DNA of 64,000 bases. Origin: JBGTLU01 sp041743935. Lineage in GTDB: Bacteria > Bacteroidota > Bacteroidia > Sphingobacteriales > Sphingobacteriaceae. The DNA lies in the NCBI GenBank assembly GCA_041743935.1, contig JBGTLU010000005.1:1-64000 (forward strand), read 5' to 3'. Made by a program: the position numbers and the translations under genes. The first letter of the stretch is position 1. Every line of letters starts with the position of its first letter. The notes under the pieces were generated by a model that was given only the letters and a program-made list of their open reading frames with translations, did not search any database and was not told where the DNA came from. Shown piece after piece: positions 26,196-33,937 of this stretch.

Positions 26196-27260
26196 CTAAC
26201 GAATATTTCTTTCATTTAATGCTTTCTGAAACCTTCGGGCGTTTTGCAAATGTTGGCTGTAAGTAGTAGCAAATGCGTGATAACCAGAAAAATCATCTTT
26301 AGCACAGAAATAGTAATAATTATGTTTTTCGTAATTTAAAACAGCATCTATCTCTTTTGGTCCGGGTATGCAAATAGGACCGGGTGGCAAACCGGTATTC
26401 ATGTAAGTATTATACAAAGATGGGTTTCTTAGCATTGCATTACCTCTTACTCTTTTAACGGTAAAATCTCCGAATGCAAAGATAACCGTAGGGTCAGCTT
26501 CTAATTTTTGTCCTTTCTGTAATCTATTCATATAAACACCAGCTACAGTAGGCATTTCATCAACCATGTTTGTTTCTTGATCTACGATGGAAGCAACTAT
26601 ACTAACCTCAATAAGACTTAATCCAATTTCCTTCGCTTTTTTGGTCCTTTCTTCATTCCAAAACTTCTTGTATTCGCGATATTGTCTTTCAAAAAATTCT
26701 TCGGCAGATGTATTCCAATAATATTGGTATGTATTTGGTATAAATACAGCCTTTACTGATTGAGGAGTAAAACCATATTTCGCAGTAAAATTTACATCGT
26801 TTAATAAAGAAGCTAATGATGTGGAGTCAAATTCTAATCTTCTTGCCACCATTCCAGCCAAAGTTTCTTTTAATCTAATATTCTGAAATGTAATGTTTAA
26901 TGGCTCTTGTTTACCTGTACGAAGTAGAGTAATTATCTCACGATTGCTCATTCTTTCGGTTATCCTATATCTGCCTGCCTTTAAGTTTTTACCAAATTTC
27001 ATTTTTTCTGCAGACCATTTAAAATCATCTACATTTTTAAGCAAAGTATTGCTATTTATATTTTTAATTAAATCATCAAAAGTAGAACCGGTAGGTACGT
27101 ACAGATAATAAGGTTCTTCCTGAATGATGCTAACATTTGGCGAAAACATTTTCTTATATACTCCATAACCCCACAGCAATACTACAATCAATCCAGTTAA
27201 GAGTATAGATAAAAGTATTTTGGTTAGCGTAGATGTTTTGTTAGATTTTCTTTTCGGCAT
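26196..27260 (-). CDS. mltG: endolytic murein transglycosylase MltG
   Basis: The 354-residue protein has one N-terminal membrane anchor (about 14-33), a LysM-like region (YLYVPTGSTFDDLIKNI) and the YceG catalytic domain. The catalytic glutamate is E229 in SIVDQETNM, followed by PTVAGVYMNRL, the LEADPTVIFAFGD segment and TGLPPGPICIPG. MltG cuts nascent peptidoglycan glycan strands at the membrane and sets strand length. Its start overlaps the rhodanese gene by 20 nt. The location next to a PASTA protein fits a peptidoglycan-synthesis role. Confidence 0.96.
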   Translation of the reverse strand: MPKRKSNKTSTLTKILLSILLTGLIVVLLWGYGVYKKMFSPNVSIIQEEPYYLYVPTGSTFDDLIKNINSNTLLKNVDDFKWSAEKMKFGKNLKAGRYRITERMSNREIITLLRTGKQEPLNITFQNIRLKETLAGMVARRLEFDSTSLASLLNDVNFTAKYGFTPQSVKAVFIPNTYQYYWNTSAEEFFERQYREYKKFWNEERTKKAKEIGLSLIEVSIVASIVDQETNMVDEMPTVAGVYMNRLQKGQKLEADPTVIFAFGDFTVKRVRGNAMLRNPSLYNTYMNTGLPPGPICIPGPKEIDAVLNYEKHNYYYFCAKDDFSGYHAFATTYSQHLQNARRFQKALNERNIR

Positions 27261-27552
27261 ATTTTTTATGATAGCTTGTTATTCCTCCTTTAACGTTTAT
27301 TACCTGTAAATATCCAGCTTTAATTAATATTTGTTGAGCGGTTTTGCTTCTAATTCCATGTTGGCAGATTACATAAATTTTTTCTTCTTTGTCCAACTCT
27401 GCATCCTCTATACTATTCAAAAAATTACTAAGCGGCATATTTATGCCTCCAATGTTATACGTATGAAATTCTATTTTTTCTCTTACATCAAGTAGAATTA
27501 CAGAAGATGAGGTGGAAATAATATTATGTAAGTCGTCTGCATTAACTTCCAT
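27241..27552 (-). CDS. rhodanese-like domain protein
   Basis: The 103-residue single rhodanese domain has the LDVRE substrate-adjacent motif at 21-25 and the active-site loop CQHGIRS with catalytic Cys63. Rhodaneses carry persulfide sulfur on the cysteine and act in sulfur transfer or detoxification; single-domain forms are often multifunctional. No signal peptide is seen, so it is cytoplasmic. It starts 3 nt after the PASTA gene and overlaps mltG by 20 nt. That coupling to cell-wall genes is unexplained. Confidence 0.93.
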   Translation of the reverse strand: MEVNADDLHNIISTSSSVILLDVREKIEFHTYNIGGINMPLSNFLNSIEDAELDKEEKIYVICQHGIRSKTAQQILIKAGYLQVINVKGGITSYHKKYAEKKI

Positions 27553-27555
27553 ATG

Positions 27556-28323
27556 CTAGCGTTGTCTTAAAAACAAATTCACAGTAGTACCCTGCGGAAC
27601 TAATTTAGCTGTATCAGATAACAATACTTCAGGAAACTGTTTATAAACAACTGCGTTTGCAGAATCTGTTACATTACTATCATAAAATACAGAACCTAGC
27701 ATCAAGGAAGCCCCTCTAATTACAAATCCTGCTTCATTTAACGATAGGCCTATTAAATATGGAACGTTTACGAATTCACTTCCAGAACCATCACCAATGA
27801 TTAAATCAATAACTGATCCTCTTGGTAATACAATTCCAGGACGTAAATTTTCACCATTTTGAGATATACCTAATATTTTTTGTGCTACATCTGCTTTGTA
27901 AATTAATTGCCCAACTTTTAAACCATAACTTTCTAAAACAGAAACCGCTTCAACATAGGTCATGTCAAATAAATCGGGCAATACAATGGTAGGGATAGCA
28001 CTAGTTACTATTGTTAAATAGATGGTTCTGCCCTCCTTTACTTTAGAGTTTGCATCAGGGTCTTGTTCAAACACAGTTCCGGGTATCTTGTCTACTGCAT
28101 AGGTAGAATCAATTTTATATTTAAAACCCATGCTGTTTAAGGCTTCCGTTGCTTGTATAATATTAGTACCCCGCAAATCCGGAACGGTTATAGATTGTCC
28201 GTGTCGAGTATAATATTTTAGGCTTAGGAACACAATAAGAAGTACCGTAAATACTAAACCTATACTCAATAAAACATTTTTCCAAAAAACCTTTGTTTGT
28301 AACAGTGCAATAAACTTACCCAT
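27556..28323 (-). CDS. membrane-anchored PASTA-domain protein
   Basis: The 255-residue protein has an N-terminal cytoplasmic tail, one membrane segment (about 14-33), then three PASTA repeats at about 44-110, 112-180 and 185-255. They are marked by VPDLRGTNIIQATEALNSMG, LPDLFDMTYVEAVSVLESYG and VPYLIGLSLNEAG. PASTA domains bind peptidoglycan fragments or cell-wall enzymes. There is no kinase or transpeptidase domain, so it is a stand-alone PASTA anchor. It is the first gene of the mltG cluster, with a -7 box at 28352-28345, and probably localises or senses cell-wall synthesis. Confidence 0.92.
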   Translation of the reverse strand: MGKFIALLQTKVFWKNVLLSIGLVFTVLLIVFLSLKYYTRHGQSITVPDLRGTNIIQATEALNSMGFKYKIDSTYAVDKIPGTVFEQDPDANSKVKEGRTIYLTIVTSAIPTIVLPDLFDMTYVEAVSVLESYGLKVGQLIYKADVAQKILGISQNGENLRPGIVLPRGSVIDLIIGDGSGSEFVNVPYLIGLSLNEAGFVIRGASLMLGSVFYDSNVTDSANAVVYKQFPEVLLSDTAKLVPQGTTVNLFLRQR

Positions 28324-28344
28324 GGAATTTTATTATTTCGAACT

Positions 28345-28352
28345 CAAAATTA
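28345..28352 (-). promoter_or_regulatory. -7 promoter element of the PASTA-mltG cluster
   Basis: TAATTTTG on the reverse strand matches TAnnTTTG. TTTA (28375-28372) sits at the right distance for a weak -33 box. The leader would be about 17 nt. Confidence 0.5.
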
Positions 28353-28393
28353 ATTTAAAATATCAGGAAATTAAATTCATTATGCAATCTTAA

Positions 28394-28401
28394 TATATTT
28401 G
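28394..28401 (+). promoter_or_regulatory. -7 promoter element of ddl
   Basis: TATATTTG matches TAnnTTTG and lies 17 nt before the ddl ATG (28419). No -33 box is visible. Confidence 0.5.
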
Positions 28402-28418
28402 ACTGTTTAGATGAACTT

Positions 28419-29408
28419 ATGAATAAGAAAAATATTGCACTAATTGCGGGGGGCTTTACAGGCGAATCGGTGATTTCCATAAAAACCGCCGATGTTATCG
28501 CATCGCACATAAATGTAGATTTATATACTGTATATCGTATTTATATAGATAAAACAGGGTGGTATGCCATTTTTGAAGATAATAGAGTTGAAGTAGATAA
28601 AAATGATTTCAGTATAAATATTAATAGTGAAAAAATAACATTCGATTTGGCTTTTATAGCCATACATGGTACACCAGGTGAAGATGGTAAATTGCAAGGA
28701 TACTTTGAATTATTAAACATTCCACACAACACTTCTGATTCTTGTATTTCGGCCATTACCATGAACAAAAGCTATACTAAAAGTGTAGTGAAAGATATAC
28801 CTCATTTACATATAGCACGCTCCTTACAATTATTTAAAGAAAATAAGTACAGTGTTGATGAAATACTTAATCAACTTACTCTTCCTGTATTCATCAAGCC
28901 AAATAATGGAGGGAGTAGCATAGGTATGAGCAAAGTAAAGTTAAAAGAGCAGCTACCAGAAGCAATGGATAAAGCATTTTCTGAAGACGAACAAATCATT
29001 ATAGAAGAATTTATATCGGGTAGAGAGTTTTCCATTGGAGCTGTAAAATTAGATGGTATTATTCAGGTTTTACCTATTACAGAAATTATTTCATCTAAAG
29101 AGTTTTTTGATTACGAAGCAAAATATACTCCCGGAATTACAGATGAGATAACACCTGCCGAAAATTTAACTAGAATTCAACAAGAAACCATTCACCAACT
29201 TATTAAAGACATTTATATCCGTTTAAATTGCAGGGGAGTAGTTCGCACCGATTTAATACTGGAAGAAAAATCTGGCAATTTTTACTTTTTAGAAATCAAT
29301 ACCATTCCAGGTCAATCTGAAAATAGTATTGTACCCCGCCAAATAAGAAGCATGGGACAATCCATGAGCGAATTTTATGGTAATTTGATTGCAGAAAGTC
29401 TCAAGTAG
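28419..29408 (+). CDS. ddl: D-alanine--D-alanine ligase
   Basis: The 329-residue ATP-grasp ligase joins two D-alanines for peptidoglycan. The N-terminal glycine-rich loop is IALIAGGFTGESVISIKT. HGTPGEDGKLQGYFELLNIPH is the family's substrate loop. The ATP-grasp core is LPVFIKPNNGGSSIGMSKV, and the C terminus has FLEINTIPGQSENSIVPRQIRSMG with the metal-binding Glu and Asn. Length and motif order are normal. It is divergent from the PASTA-mltG cluster, so cell-wall genes flank both sides of this promoter region. Confidence 0.96.
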   Translation: MNKKNIALIAGGFTGESVISIKTADVIASHINVDLYTVYRIYIDKTGWYAIFEDNRVEVDKNDFSININSEKITFDLAFIAIHGTPGEDGKLQGYFELLNIPHNTSDSCISAITMNKSYTKSVVKDIPHLHIARSLQLFKENKYSVDEILNQLTLPVFIKPNNGGSSIGMSKVKLKEQLPEAMDKAFSEDEQIIIEEFISGREFSIGAVKLDGIIQVLPITEIISSKEFFDYEAKYTPGITDEITPAENLTRIQQETIHQLIKDIYIRLNCRGVVRTDLILEEKSGNFYFLEINTIPGQSENSIVPRQIRSMGQSMSEFYGNLIAESLK

Positions 29409-29425
29409 AAGAAAATCAGAAAAAT

Positions 29426-29860
29426 TTAATCTTGCTTTAAAACTATGGTGTATTTTTCTATAATCCACTCCGGAATTTTTTCAGCGCGTTTTGTTTCTAA
29501 GTTTATCATCGTGTAGTTAAACCAACCATCGCAGGTTATTTTTTTAGATTTTTGACTCACTATTTCAAAACCAACTTTTACATCGTTACCACCAATATCT
29601 AGAATAGTGGTACGTACTACAAACCATTCTCCTAGTCCTAATGCTCTTTTGTATTGCACAAAAGCCGTATTCACTACCCAACCAAAACCCATTTCTAAGA
29701 ATTTCTCCATAGGCATACCATAGCATCGTCCCATTTGATCATATCTAGCAGCCAATACGTAATCAAAATATTTACTATTATGTACATGTTGAAACATATC
29801 TATATCATCAGGCCTCACTTGAAACGTAGATTCAAAAATTGCGCAATTGGATTTAAGCAT
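29426..29860 (-). CDS. acyl-CoA thioesterase, 4HBT family
   Basis: The 144-residue hotdog protein has RPDDIDMFQHVHNSKYFDYVLAAR, a variant of the 4HBT catalytic segment in which D-x-x-x-H-V-x-N is retained. GFGWVVNTAFVQYKRALGLGEWFVVRT follows, and it ends in IPEWIIEKY. It is the third 4HBT member in the window, clearly a different subgroup from the two others. It lies alone between ddl (convergent) and rpsO (divergent). Substrate unknown. Confidence 0.87.
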   Translation of the reverse strand: MLKSNCAIFESTFQVRPDDIDMFQHVHNSKYFDYVLAARYDQMGRCYGMPMEKFLEMGFGWVVNTAFVQYKRALGLGEWFVVRTTILDIGGNDVKVGFEIVSQKSKKITCDGWFNYTMINLETKRAEKIPEWIIEKYTIVLKQD

Positions 29861-29912
29861 CAGAATAAAATTTAACTAAGGTATTTATTCTGTAGCAACA
29901 ACAAAGAAATCA

Positions 29913-29943
29913 TTTGAGTTTATAAACCAAAATAGTATCTTTG
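29913..29943 (+). promoter_or_regulatory. promoter of rpsO, -33 and -7 both perfect
   Basis: TTTG (29913-29916), a 19-nt gap, then TATCTTTG (29936-29943). Expected transcription start is near 29948, leaving a leader of about 41 nt that can form a TGTTA/TAACA hairpin (29961-29980). Confidence 0.85.
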
Positions 29944-29988
29944 CCATCTAATTAAATTATTGTTACACACTTTAATAACATTCAGGAA

Positions 29989-30258
29989 ATGTATTTAAGT
30001 AAAGAAGTAAAACAAGAGATATTCTCTAAACACGGAAATAGTGCAACCGATACCGGTAGTACTGAAGGTCAAATTGCATTATTCACTTATAGAATTGCGC
30101 ATTTAACAGAACATTTGAAGAAAAATCGTAAAGATTTTTCAACCCAAACCGCACTACAAAAATTAGTAGGGAAGCGACGTGCACACCTTAATTATCTTAT
30201 GAAAAAAGATATTGAGCGTTACCGTGCCATTATTAAAACCCTAGAACTACGTAAGTAA
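29989..30258 (+). CDS. rpsO: 30S ribosomal protein S15
   Basis: The 89-residue protein is the standard S15 length and has TGSTEGQIALFTYRIAHLTEHLKKN, GKRRAHLNYLMKKDIERY and the C-terminal basic tail. It binds 16S rRNA helices 20-22 early in assembly of the 30S platform. The short leader contains a small hairpin directly before AGGAA and the ATG; S15 represses its own translation in other bacteria through leader structures, but no specific site can be shown here. A strong terminator separates it from pnp, the usual neighbour. Confidence 0.98.
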   Translation: MYLSKEVKQEIFSKHGNSATDTGSTEGQIALFTYRIAHLTEHLKKNRKDFSTQTALQKLVGKRRAHLNYLMKKDIERYRAIIKTLELRK

Positions 30259-30274
30259 TTCGAAAATACAGGTG

Positions 30275-30303
30275 AAAGCCCCCGTAAATGGGGGCTTTTT
30301 ATT
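30275..30303 (+). terminator. rho-independent terminator of rpsO
   Basis: AAAGCCCCC (30275-30283) pairs with GGGGGCTTT (30290-30298), loop GTAAAT, then TT. It lies in the rpsO-pnp spacer, so pnp expression needs readthrough or its own promoter. Confidence 0.95.
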
Positions 30304-30338
30304 TATCATTGTACAAATTGAAATAAAATAGAATAAAG

Positions 30339-32552
30339 ATGTCTCCAAAAGGAATTGTTAAAACGTTTGCTCTGCCCGATGGTAGAGAAATTTCCATTGA
30401 AACCGGCAGACTTGCAAAGCAAGCAGACGGTGCTGTAGTTGTTCGTATGGGCGATGCCATGTTATTAGCCACCGTAGTTTCTGCAAAAGAAGCCCGTCCG
30501 GGATTAGATTTTTTACCATTATCGGTAGATTACCAAGAAAAGTTTGCTGCTTCAGGTCGTATACCTGGCAGTTTCCAACGTCGCGAAGCTCGTTTATCAG
30601 ATTATGAAATTCTAATTTCTAGATTAGTTGATCGTGCATTACGTCCTTTATTTCCAAAAGATTATCATGCCGATGTTCAAGTTTTAATATCATTAATCTC
30701 AGCAGATAAAGAAGTAATGCCAGATGCATTAGCTGGTTTAGCAGCATCTGCAGCTTTAACCATCTCAGATATTCCATTCAACGGACCAATTTCTGAAGTA
30801 CGAGTTGCAAAAATTGATGGTGAGTTTAAAGTTAATCCAACGATTACTGAGATTGAACGAGCAGAAGTAGATTTTCTAATTGCAGGATCAGAATTAGAAA
30901 TTTTGATGGTAGAAGGTGAAGCAAAAGAATGCTCTGAGCAAGACATGATTGATGCTATTAAAATAGGTCACGAAGCCATAAAACAACAAGTAAAAGCACA
31001 ACTTGAGTTGCGCGATATGGTTGGGGCTAAAACTTTAAGAGAGTACAGTCACGAAACAAACGACCCAGAATTAAAAGAAAAAGTTAAAGAAGCTACATAT
31101 TCCAAAGTATATGAAGTTGCTAAATCTGGGTTACCAAAAGAAGAACGCTCTGCTGCTTTTAAAGTAATAATCGAAGAATTTATTATTTCATTAGGAGAGG
31201 ACGCAGAAGAAACTACCATTAGCCTAGCAAAAAAATACTACCACGATGTAGAAAAAGAAGCGATGCGTGACATGGTGATAAATGAAGGTATACGCTTGGA
31301 TGGTAGAAATACCAAACAAATTCGCCCAATTTGGAGTGAAATTGGCTATTTACCTTCTACTCATGGTTCTGCAATATTTACTCGCGGCGAAACACAATCG
31401 CTTACTACAGTGACGCTTGGAGCTAAAACAGATGAGCAAATTGTAGATGGTGCCATGTTTAATGGATACAATAAGTTTCTTTTACATTATAATTTTCCAC
31501 CGTTTTCAACTGGCGAAGCTAGACCGATGCGTGGAGTTGGTAGAAGAGAAGTAGGACATGGAAATTTAGCCATGCGTTCCATAAAACAAGTTTTACCACC
31601 AGAAGAAGAAAACCCATATACATTAAGAATTGTTTCGGATGTATTAGAATCTAATGGTTCTTCATCCATGGCAACCGTTTGTGCGAGTTCTTTAGCATTA
31701 ATGGATGCGGGTGTTAAAATTAAAGCTGCAGTTTCAGGTATTGCAATGGGTATGATTTCGGATGCTAAATCTGGAAAATATGCTATACTTTCTGATATTT
31801 TAGGAGACGAGGATCATTTAGGTGATATGGATTTTAAAGTAACCGGAACGGAAAAAGGAATTACAGGATGCCAAATGGATTTAAAAGTAGAAGGATTATC
31901 TTTTGATGTAATGATGGAAGCATTATTGCAAGCAAAAGAAGGTCGTTTGCACATTTTAAATGAGATGAATAAAACCATTGCAGAGCCTCAGCCTGAATTC
32001 AAACCGCATACTCCACGAATTATTCAAATAATTGTAGATAGAGAATTTATCGGAGCTATTATTGGCCCTGGCGGTAAAGTTATACAAGAAATGCAACGCG
32101 AAACCGGTGCTACCATCAACATTGAAGAAGTAGATAACAAAGGTATAGTTCAAATATTTGCGGCAGAAAAATCAATTATAGATGCAGCTGTTACAAGAAT
32201 TAACAACATCATTGCTGTACCGGATATTGGTGCTACGTATGAAGGTATAGTTAAAAACATACAAGCATTTGGTGCTTTTGTGGAATTTATGCCAGGTAAA
32301 GATGGATTATTACATATTTCTGAAATTGATTGGAAACGTTATGAAACCATGGATGGCGTTTTTGAAATTGGAGATAAAGTAACCGTTAAACTTTTAGAAG
32401 TAGATAAAAAGACAGGTAAATTTAAACTATCCAGAAAAGCATTAATTCCACGACCAGAAGGAATGCCCGAACCAGCACCACGTGAAAATCGGGAAAGAAG
32501 TGGCGACAGAGGAGGAAGAAATGACAGAAACGATAGAGGCAATAGAAGATAA
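30339..32552 (+). CDS. pnp: polyribonucleotide nucleotidyltransferase (PNPase)
   Basis: The 737-residue protein has two RNase PH domains (N-terminal ALPDGREISIETGRLAKQADGAVVV; second core from RLDGRNTKQIRPI with GTRGETQ-like FTRGETQSLTTVTLG). It is followed by a KH domain (IIGPGGKVIQEMQRETGA), an S1 domain (YEGIVKNIQAFGAFVEFMPGKDGLLHISEI) and an Arg/Asp/Gly-rich disordered tail of about 30 residues. It degrades RNA phosphorolytically 3' to 5'. The RG-rich tail, likely RNA-binding or degradosome-contacting, is longer than in E. coli. A hairpin terminator follows at 32572. Confidence 0.97.
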   Translation: MSPKGIVKTFALPDGREISIETGRLAKQADGAVVVRMGDAMLLATVVSAKEARPGLDFLPLSVDYQEKFAASGRIPGSFQRREARLSDYEILISRLVDRALRPLFPKDYHADVQVLISLISADKEVMPDALAGLAASAALTISDIPFNGPISEVRVAKIDGEFKVNPTITEIERAEVDFLIAGSELEILMVEGEAKECSEQDMIDAIKIGHEAIKQQVKAQLELRDMVGAKTLREYSHETNDPELKEKVKEATYSKVYEVAKSGLPKEERSAAFKVIIEEFIISLGEDAEETTISLAKKYYHDVEKEAMRDMVINEGIRLDGRNTKQIRPIWSEIGYLPSTHGSAIFTRGETQSLTTVTLGAKTDEQIVDGAMFNGYNKFLLHYNFPPFSTGEARPMRGVGRREVGHGNLAMRSIKQVLPPEEENPYTLRIVSDVLESNGSSSMATVCASSLALMDAGVKIKAAVSGIAMGMISDAKSGKYAILSDILGDEDHLGDMDFKVTGTEKGITGCQMDLKVEGLSFDVMMEALLQAKEGRLHILNEMNKTIAEPQPEFKPHTPRIIQIIVDREFIGAIIGPGGKVIQEMQRETGATINIEEVDNKGIVQIFAAEKSIIDAAVTRINNIIAVPDIGATYEGIVKNIQAFGAFVEFMPGKDGLLHISEIDWKRYETMDGVFEIGDKVTVKLLEVDKKTGKFKLSRKALIPRPEGMPEPAPRENRERSGDRGGRNDRNDRGNRR

Positions 32553-32571
32553 CTATTAATCAACCTCAAAC

Positions 32572-32604
32572 AAAAAGCCCCGACATATATCGTCGGGGCT
32601 TTTT
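32572..32604. terminator. bidirectional terminator between pnp and yceI
   Basis: AAAAAGCCCCGAC (32572-32584) pairs with GTCGGGGCTTTTT (32592-32604), giving a 13-bp perfect stem. A-rich and T-rich flanks allow it to serve both convergent genes. Confidence 0.95.
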
Positions 32605-32627
32605 AATGTATATAACTATCGAGAAAA

Positions 32628-33188
32628 CTAGTTTGCATATAAAACATAGGATGCATCTATAACTATTTCAATGTTTTCTGAAATTTTTGTGGAGTATATT
32701 TTAGGTATTTTAATGTTATGCATTTTACAATTAACTGTAAATGCAGATTGTATTCTGGTTATTTTACCATCTTTAATGGTGATGGAGCCTGGTATAGTTC
32801 TAACTCTAGATACTCCTTTTATTTCTAACTTACCTGTTACTGAAAAACCAAATTCACCGTCAATAGATAAATTTAACGGTTCATCAAAGGATCCTCTAAA
32901 TTGCGCCTTTGGAAATCGATTACTTTCCATATAAATTTCATTGAAATGCTCTTGCATTAATGCCATATCAAATACAAAAGATCGAATTTGCATTTCAAAA
33001 ATGACTTCATTTTTATTTACATTAATTACAGAAACTCCATTTTCTGATACTGCATTTATATTCTCAAAAGGGGCATAGGAATAAAAAATTACACTGCCGT
33101 TATAGCTAGAATATATAGATTGTGCACTAACTGCATTGGATAAAATTAATAATCCGAGTAAACTGAAAAACTTTGTTATAATCTTCAT
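32628..33188 (-). CDS. YceI family secreted lipid-binding protein
   Basis: The 186-residue protein has a signal peptide (cleavage near SAVSAQ-S, residues ~20-23) and the YceI lipocalin-like barrel. The pattern is SVINVNKNEVIFEMQIRSFVFDMALMQEHFNE, SNRFPKAQFRGSFDEP, and the GKLEIKGVSRVRTIPGSITIKDG strand set. YceI proteins bind isoprenoid or amide lipids in the periplasm. The start-site region holds a second -7 box (33223-33216) that overlaps the rpe promoter in the opposite direction. Ligand unknown. Confidence 0.9.
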   Translation of the reverse strand: MKIITKFFSLLGLLILSNAVSAQSIYSSYNGSVIFYSYAPFENINAVSENGVSVINVNKNEVIFEMQIRSFVFDMALMQEHFNEIYMESNRFPKAQFRGSFDEPLNLSIDGEFGFSVTGKLEIKGVSRVRTIPGSITIKDGKITRIQSAFTVNCKMHNIKIPKIYSTKISENIEIVIDASYVLYAN

Positions 33189-33210
33189 TAAATAGCTATT
33201 TTAAAATTGT

Positions 33211-33240
33211 TTTGTCAAATATACTTAAACTGTATATTTG
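33211..33240 (+). promoter_or_regulatory. promoter of rpe
   Basis: TTTG (33211-33214), an 18-nt gap, then TATATTTG (33233-33240). It decides the rpe start: an upstream in-frame TTG at 33207 lies before the promoter and cannot be used. Confidence 0.75.
33216..33223 (-). promoter_or_regulatory. -7 promoter element of the YceI gene
   Basis: TATATTTG on the reverse strand matches TAnnTTTG and lies inside the 19-nt spacer of the divergent rpe promoter, so the two promoters overlap and may compete. Confidence 0.5.
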
Positions 33241-33260
33241 AAGAATATACGATTTTTATT

Positions 33261-33932
33261 ATGAAACATCTCATTGCCCCTTCTATATTATCTGCAGATT
33301 TTGCCAATTTACAACGAGATGTAGAAATGTTAAATGAAAGTGAAGCAGATTGGATTCATGTAGATGTAATGGATGGTGTTTTTGTACCCAATATTTCCTT
33401 TGGATTACCGGTAATTAACGCAATAAAAAAATACGCCAAAAAGCCATTAGATGTACACTTAATGATTATCCAACCAGAAAAATATTTTGAAGAATTTAAA
33501 AAAGTTGGTGCCGATATTTTAACTATTCATTTAGAAGCTAGCACACATCTACATCGTAGTTTGCAAGCAATTAAAGCTTTGGGCATGAAAGCCGGTGTAG
33601 CCATTAATCCTCATTCTTCCGTTTCACAGTTAGAAGATGTTATTGCAGATATAGATTTAGTTTGTTTGATGTCCGTAAACCCTGGTTTTGGCGGTCAAAA
33701 ATTTATAGAAAATACTTATTCCAAAATCAAATCGTTACAAGATTTAATTAATAAAAAAGGGTCAAATACTTTAATAGAAATTGATGGTGGAGTTAGTTCA
33801 CAAAACGCTTTGGCTTTACTTAAAACCGGAGCAAATGTATTAGTGGCAGGAAATGCAGTATTCTCAGCTACCAATCCAAAAGCAGAAATAAGTAACCTTA
33901 AAAGCCTTCAATCCGATTCGTTAATAATTTAA
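33261..33932 (+). CDS. rpe: ribulose-phosphate 3-epimerase
   Basis: The 223-residue TIM-barrel enzyme interconverts ribulose 5-phosphate and xylulose 5-phosphate in the pentose phosphate pathway. It carries APSILSADFANL at the N terminus, WIHVDVMDGVFVPNISFG with the catalytic Asp and metal ligands, VHLMI, and MSVNPGFGGQKF, and ends with the phosphate-binding VLVAGNAVF. The ATG at 33261 is chosen because it aligns with family N termini and is 20 nt after a perfect -7 box. A TonB-dependent receptor gene starts 5 nt after its stop, so they may be co-transcribed. Confidence 0.95.
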   Translation: MKHLIAPSILSADFANLQRDVEMLNESEADWIHVDVMDGVFVPNISFGLPVINAIKKYAKKPLDVHLMIIQPEKYFEEFKKVGADILTIHLEASTHLHRSLQAIKALGMKAGVAINPHSSVSQLEDVIADIDLVCLMSVNPGFGGQKFIENTYSKIKSLQDLINKKGSNTLIEIDGGVSSQNALALLKTGANVLVAGNAVFSATNPKAEISNLKSLQSDSLII

Positions 33933-33937
33933 ATGTA

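Noticed and set aside
33207..33260. Extended N terminus for rpe from TTG 33207
   Set aside because: The TTG lies inside the -33/-7 promoter and the extra residues do not match the epimerase family.
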